The notes under the pieces are model-generated. The model had not been told where the DNA came from and searched no databases. It was given only the letters and a program-made list of their open reading frames with translations. A program made the translations under genes and the position numbers. A stretch of DNA of 64,000 bases from Bacteroidota bacterium. GTDB taxonomy: Bacteria > Bacteroidota > Bacteroidia > UKL13-3. The stretch's first letter is position 1. Each line of letters begins with the position of its first letter. The stretch lies in the NCBI GenBank assembly GCA_027487835.1, contig JAIYCU010000034.1, positions 1-64,000 of the forward strand. Direction: 5' to 3'. Shown here piece by piece: positions 60,556 through 64,000 of the stretch.

Positions 60556-61979
60556 GCCCATTGTAGCTGGTATTTTGATTTAGCGTATTTGGCAGTTAAT
60601 TCAACCAATTTTGACTTCGCTTCTATCAAACTTCTTTCACGTTGGTTTACTAAAAACAAAGAGCTTTCGCCACTTTCAAAGCGGGTTTCTTCTGCTACTA
60701 ACAATAAGCCTGCATTCACTACCAATTCCTGCTGAATGCGCATCATTTGGTCGAGCGTATTAAGTTCATTATAGGCCACAATGATATTATTTAACACTTC
60801 TCTTTTCCCTTGTTGCAAATAGAATTTCCCTTGTTGTATTTTATAATTGGTAAGCTGTAATTTACCCCTTTCTTTTCTGAGAAATATACTGCTATAAAAG
60901 GTAGCACCGAACTTATAATTTTTCATAAACAAGCCATCCACTTCATCTCTGCTGCCTGCAGTATAAGTTTGAAATGGATAATATTCCAAATTTAGTTGTG
61001 GCTTCAAATTCTCAAGGGCAAGCTTTCTTTCAAGTTCTGTTTGGTTAAGTTTGACCGCAAGTTTTTGCACCTCAGGATGCCAAGCTTCTGCTTGTTTGCT
61101 GAGGGCTTGAATAGAATCTAAATCGATCTTTTGAAATTCAGAGCCTTTGGCCGAAGGCATTACAATTGCAGCTAGTTGCATGGCATTGCCATTTTCGTCC
61201 CAAAGGTAATTGCTTAGTAAAAGAGCCGCGTTGTTAAACTCAACTTTGGCTTCGGCAAGTAAAGCCTCACGGCGTTTATATTCCACCCAAGCTTCTACAC
61301 TATCAATGGGTTTTTCTTCACCCGCTTTGATCCTACTTTTGATAAAGTTTAAGCGAATATCTGCTAAAGCAAAATTCTGCTGCATGAGTACAAACTTCTG
61401 ATAGCTTTGTTGCCAATCCCAGTAATCTTTAGCAGAAGCCAGAAACAATTTATTAATCAAGCTTACTTGTTCGGCTTCGTTGAGGGTTTGCAAAAGTTGC
61501 GCTTGTCTAAGGGCATTGCGTCGCGGGTCTGTTATGAGTCCACGCAATACAGGTATACTTACACCTGCATAAAACAATTGGTATTGCACTTGCTTGCTTC
61601 CTTGTGTTGCAGGGTCGTATTTTGATTTTTCTTCACTCACCTGCAAGCCATCGCTTTGGTCCATACCTGCCTTAATATCTACCCCAATTAGGGTTGGAAT
61701 TTTAAGTTGTGGTTCTATATAGGTATAGGAATTATCACCTTTGGTTTGCTTGCCAAACACCTGTGTGCTAATTACTGGGTCAAAGGCCCCCCTTGCTGTT
61801 CTAATTTCCATTTTAGCCATATCTGGAAGTAAGTTCGCAGATTTAGCTAAAGGATGAAAGCGCAATACTTGTTCATAAAAAGCATCAAATGATAGGATGA
61901 TAGAATCTTGTGCAGCAAGAGGCTTAAAAGAAAGTAACACTAAACATAAGAACAAAAACAGTTTAAACTTCCTTCTCAT
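60534..61979 (-). CDS. TolC-family outer-membrane efflux protein
   Basis: 481 aa. Signal peptide ~1-23 (MRRKFKLFLFLCLVLLSFKPLAAQ). Two tandem helical repeats with coiled-coil character (IRLNFIKSRIKAGEEKPIDSVEAWVEYKRREALLAEAKVEF and ERKLALENLKPQLNLEYYPF), ending GESSLFLVNQRERSLIEAKSKLVELTAKYAKSKYQL, the OEP domain signature. It forms the outer-membrane channel of a tripartite exporter with the overlapping HlyD-type gene (4-bp overlap) and the ABC gene upstream. Confidence 0.9.
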   Translation of the reverse strand: MRRKFKLFLFLCLVLLSFKPLAAQDSIILSFDAFYEQVLRFHPLAKSANLLPDMAKMEIRTARGAFDPVISTQVFGKQTKGDNSYTYIEPQLKIPTLIGVDIKAGMDQSDGLQVSEEKSKYDPATQGSKQVQYQLFYAGVSIPVLRGLITDPRRNALRQAQLLQTLNEAEQVSLINKLFLASAKDYWDWQQSYQKFVLMQQNFALADIRLNFIKSRIKAGEEKPIDSVEAWVEYKRREALLAEAKVEFNNAALLLSNYLWDENGNAMQLAAIVMPSAKGSEFQKIDLDSIQALSKQAEAWHPEVQKLAVKLNQTELERKLALENLKPQLNLEYYPFQTYTAGSRDEVDGLFMKNYKFGATFYSSIFLRKERGKLQLTNYKIQQGKFYLQQGKREVLNNIIVAYNELNTLDQMMRIQQELVVNAGLLLVAEETRFESGESSLFLVNQRERSLIEAKSKLVELTAKYAKSKYQLQWASGTRLF

Positions 61980-63337
61980 TTTACTTTGCCCTTTTCTTTG
62001 TCTTTAGAGGAATCATCGCTTGCGGCTTCAAGTGTAAAAACAAAATCTGGTGGGAAACCATTGAATTGTCGCCACATCTCATACCAAATACTAACTGTTT
62101 TTAACATTGCCCAACCATAAACGCCGCCGCCAGCCCTAACTAATTCTGGCCATTCGTCATCTGCTGGGTCGGGCACTACAAGCACACGAAACATTCCATT
62201 CGTGCTATTTACTTTATCTATCGCTTGCACAACACCCCCAAAAGTACCTACACTCACATTGGGCCAGCCAGTAAATACAAGCGCAGGCCAACCGTCAAAT
62301 TGCACCCGCACTTTGCCACCAATTTGCATTAAGGGTAAATCCATGGCACGTACATAAAGTTCAACCGCCATGCGGGCATTGGCAGGCACAATAGAAATTA
62401 AATCTTCACCTTCTTTAATGTTTTCGCCCAAACCAGATTTAAAGGCTTTTACAATAAAACCATCTTGAGGTGCACGAATCACATAAAAGCCTGAGCGCAG
62501 TTCTAAATTTGAAAGTTCAATTTGCATTTTTGAAACCTCAGCCTGACTTTCAAACAACTCTCCAGTGGTTTCATTGATGACTGATTCGGCTTTAGAAATT
62601 TTATCTATATAATCCGCTTCCACAGAATTTAACTCAATTTCGGCATTTATTAATTCGTTTTGAACCGAGTTATATTTATTCTCCGCTTCTACGAGTTTAG
62701 CCGTGGCTTCTTGGGTTTTATTGTTTCTATTTTGCAGTTCGGTTAAACTGGCCAAACCTTTATTGTATAAGGCCTCTAAACGAGAATATTGGTCTTGAAC
62801 CAATTTTAAATTCACTTGAGCAGCTTCAAAGCCTGCTTTTTCGGCAGCCACTTTAAAACGCATTTGTTTTACCTTATTTTTGGTTTGTTCTAGTTTAAAT
62901 TTTAATCCATCCTTTAAGGCTTCTACTTGTCGGCTGGTGGCTTCGATTTTTTGGCGCTTGGCCAAAATTGCATCTTGCTTGTTGCCAATTTGCTCAGAGG
63001 TACGAGATAATAATTTGGGGTCAAAAAACTTTTCCTTTACCTCGGAAATCACGCAAATGGTATCTCCTTTTTTAACCAACTGACCTTCTTGTACAAGCCA
63101 ACGCTCAATTCTACCTGCAATTACAGAAGGAATGGTTTGGGGCCTATCGGCAGGACTGTAAGGCGATACCTTTCCTTTTCCTTGCACATTTTGTTGCCAA
63201 GGCAAAAAAAGTATAGACAAGAGAATTGCAAAAGCACCTAATAAGTAGTTTCTTACTATTTTATATTTCTTTGGGGTATTAACTAGGCTAAGGGCATGTA
63301 GGCCAGCCTCTGAATAGTTATAATTTTCTTTCGCCAT
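61976..63337 (-). CDS. HlyD-family membrane-fusion adaptor
   Basis: 453 aa. One N-terminal membrane helix (YLLGAFAILLSILFLPW). A split biotinyl/lipoyl domain (SVIAGRIERWLVQEGQLVKKGDTI and VIRAPQDGFIVKAFKSGLGENIKEGE) flanks a long alpha-hairpin coiled coil (~110-280). The C-terminal beta-barrel part is VRVQFDGWPALVFTGWPNVSVGTFGGVV. It links the ABC exporter to the TolC-type channel. It is 2 bp downstream of the ABC gene. Confidence 0.91.
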   Translation of the reverse strand: MAKENYNYSEAGLHALSLVNTPKKYKIVRNYLLGAFAILLSILFLPWQQNVQGKGKVSPYSPADRPQTIPSVIAGRIERWLVQEGQLVKKGDTICVISEVKEKFFDPKLLSRTSEQIGNKQDAILAKRQKIEATSRQVEALKDGLKFKLEQTKNKVKQMRFKVAAEKAGFEAAQVNLKLVQDQYSRLEALYNKGLASLTELQNRNNKTQEATAKLVEAENKYNSVQNELINAEIELNSVEADYIDKISKAESVINETTGELFESQAEVSKMQIELSNLELRSGFYVIRAPQDGFIVKAFKSGLGENIKEGEDLISIVPANARMAVELYVRAMDLPLMQIGGKVRVQFDGWPALVFTGWPNVSVGTFGGVVQAIDKVNSTNGMFRVLVVPDPADDEWPELVRAGGGVYGWAMLKTVSIWYEMWRQFNGFPPDFVFTLEAASDDSSKDKEKGKVK

Positions 63338-63339
63338 TG

Positions 63340-64000
63340 TTATTCAATAATTAAAGATTCCATAGGAAGAGAGCGTCTTTCTCTAAGTTCGGCAAAAGTA
63401 CCTTCATCGGCGATAATTCCATCTTTCATGACATAAATATAATCACTTCTGCGCATAACCTCTGGGATAGAGCTTATGATGAGCATGGCATAATTACCCT
63501 TGAATAAGACATCAATGAGTGTAATTTTTTCAATTGACTGAACATTGTGAAAAAACTCATCGATAAGCATAAGTCGTGGCATGCTCACAAGCGACCTTGC
63601 CAGCAATATTTTCTTCACTACATTGGAAGGGAAATTGCTTCCAGAAGGCAATACTTCTGACTGCAAACCTTCTTCTAAAGAGGCAATGAATTGGTTCAAC
63701 CCAACTAATTCGCATGCGCCTAATATATCTTTAAGCAAAATGCCATTTCTGCCAAGCGTAATGTTTTCTTCGATAGTACCTTCAAACACATCCGATAAAC
63801 TTAAATTATCTCCAATGATATCTCTATAGCTATTTGGATTTAGCTCTCGGATAGACATTCCATTTAAGCTAACCACACCTTCATAATTTTGGAATAAGCC
63901 AGCCACCGTTTTTATCAAGGTAGTTTTACCAGAATCGTTAAAACCGGCTATACAAATTTTTTGAGTACCGCTGATGCTTAAGTTTATATTTTGAATGCTG
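63340..64000 (-). CDS. ABC transporter ATPase, partial (5' end outside window)
   Basis: Only the C-terminal nucleotide-binding domain is visible; translation is open to base 64000. Walker A is CIAGFNDSGKTTLIK near the window edge, Walker B LMLIDEFFHN. The C-loop is degenerate (LPSGSNFPSNVVKKILLARSL in place of LSGGQ), the Q-loop Gln is not seen (IIGDNLSLSDVFEGTIEENI), and the H-loop His is missing (LIISSIPEVMRRS). A type-I-secretion-like exporter whose membrane part lies outside. It is first of the ABC-HlyD-TolC operon. Substrate unknown. Confidence 0.82.
   Translation of the reverse strand, partial: SIQNINLSISGTQKICIAGFNDSGKTTLIKTVAGLFQNYEGVVSLNGMSIRELNPNSYRDIIGDNLSLSDVFEGTIEENITLGRNGILLKDILGACELVGLNQFIASLEEGLQSEVLPSGSNFPSNVVKKILLARSLVSMPRLMLIDEFFHNVQSIEKITLIDVLFKGNYAMLIISSIPEVMRRSDYIYVMKDGIIADEGTFAELRERRSLPMESLIIE

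Overview
The window is AT-rich chromosomal DNA from a member of the Bacteroidota, probably a free-living or environmental lineage near Chitinophagales/Sphingobacteriales. Supporting signs are a type IX secretion C-terminal domain on a large glucanase, an exosortase N/VIT pair, DUF4199, DUF4248, DUF922 and DUF5329 genes, TAnnTTTG -7 boxes, and a general lack of Shine-Dalgarno (SD) sequences with rpsU as a striking exception. All calls come from reading the sequence. No database search was run.

Layout. 1-4.2 kb: tRNA genes Thr(TGT)-Tyr(GTA)-Gly(TCC)-Thr(GGT) on the minus strand, the order that precedes tufB in E. coli, then a secreted M14 peptidase and the hpf-xerC-rpsU group. 4.2-11.9 kb: a seven-gene minus-strand operon with a BatA-like VWA protein, a dihydroorotase-like pseudoenzyme, an acidic unknown, DUF4199, two glycosyltransferases and DUF898. 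12-17.2 kb: H-NOX plus hybrid kinase, SDR, deoxynucleoside kinase and a beta-CASP nuclease. 17.4-24 kb: a four-gene overlapping operon coding methyltransferase-ANL, ANL-carrier, SGNH/DltD-like and MBOAT proteins. It is laid out like a Gram-positive dlt operon and is the best candidate for an undescribed system. 24-29.5 kb: a ten-PAS histidine kinase with its response regulator, preceded by the remains of an RsbQ-type hydrolase gene. 30-35.6 kb: a modular GH81 beta-1,3-glucanase and small secreted proteins.

35.6-43.7 kb is a gene-poor, repeat-rich stretch followed by a probable island. It contains thirty units of a 22-bp minisatellite. A 15-bp direct repeat of the tmRNA 3' end lies at 36855 and 43313. 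Between the two copies sit a two-component system, a PepSY-like protein, an outer-membrane receptor (two promoters sharing one operator), a DUF4248 protein and a four-helix-bundle protein. The tmRNA gene is at 43314-43678.

43.7-64 kb returns to ordinary chromosome: exosortase N and its VIT-domain substrate, a YkuK-like protein, a DUF4143 ATPase behind a palindromic operator-like repeat, prmC, an M16 peptidase, an RlmI-like methyltransferase, two GNAT acetyltransferases, a GH53 lipoprotein, lpdA, and a TolC-HlyD-ABC export operon cut by the window end. A 10-bp near-palindrome, GGTTTGAACC, recurs at least 13 times over the chromosome and was not found inside the island.
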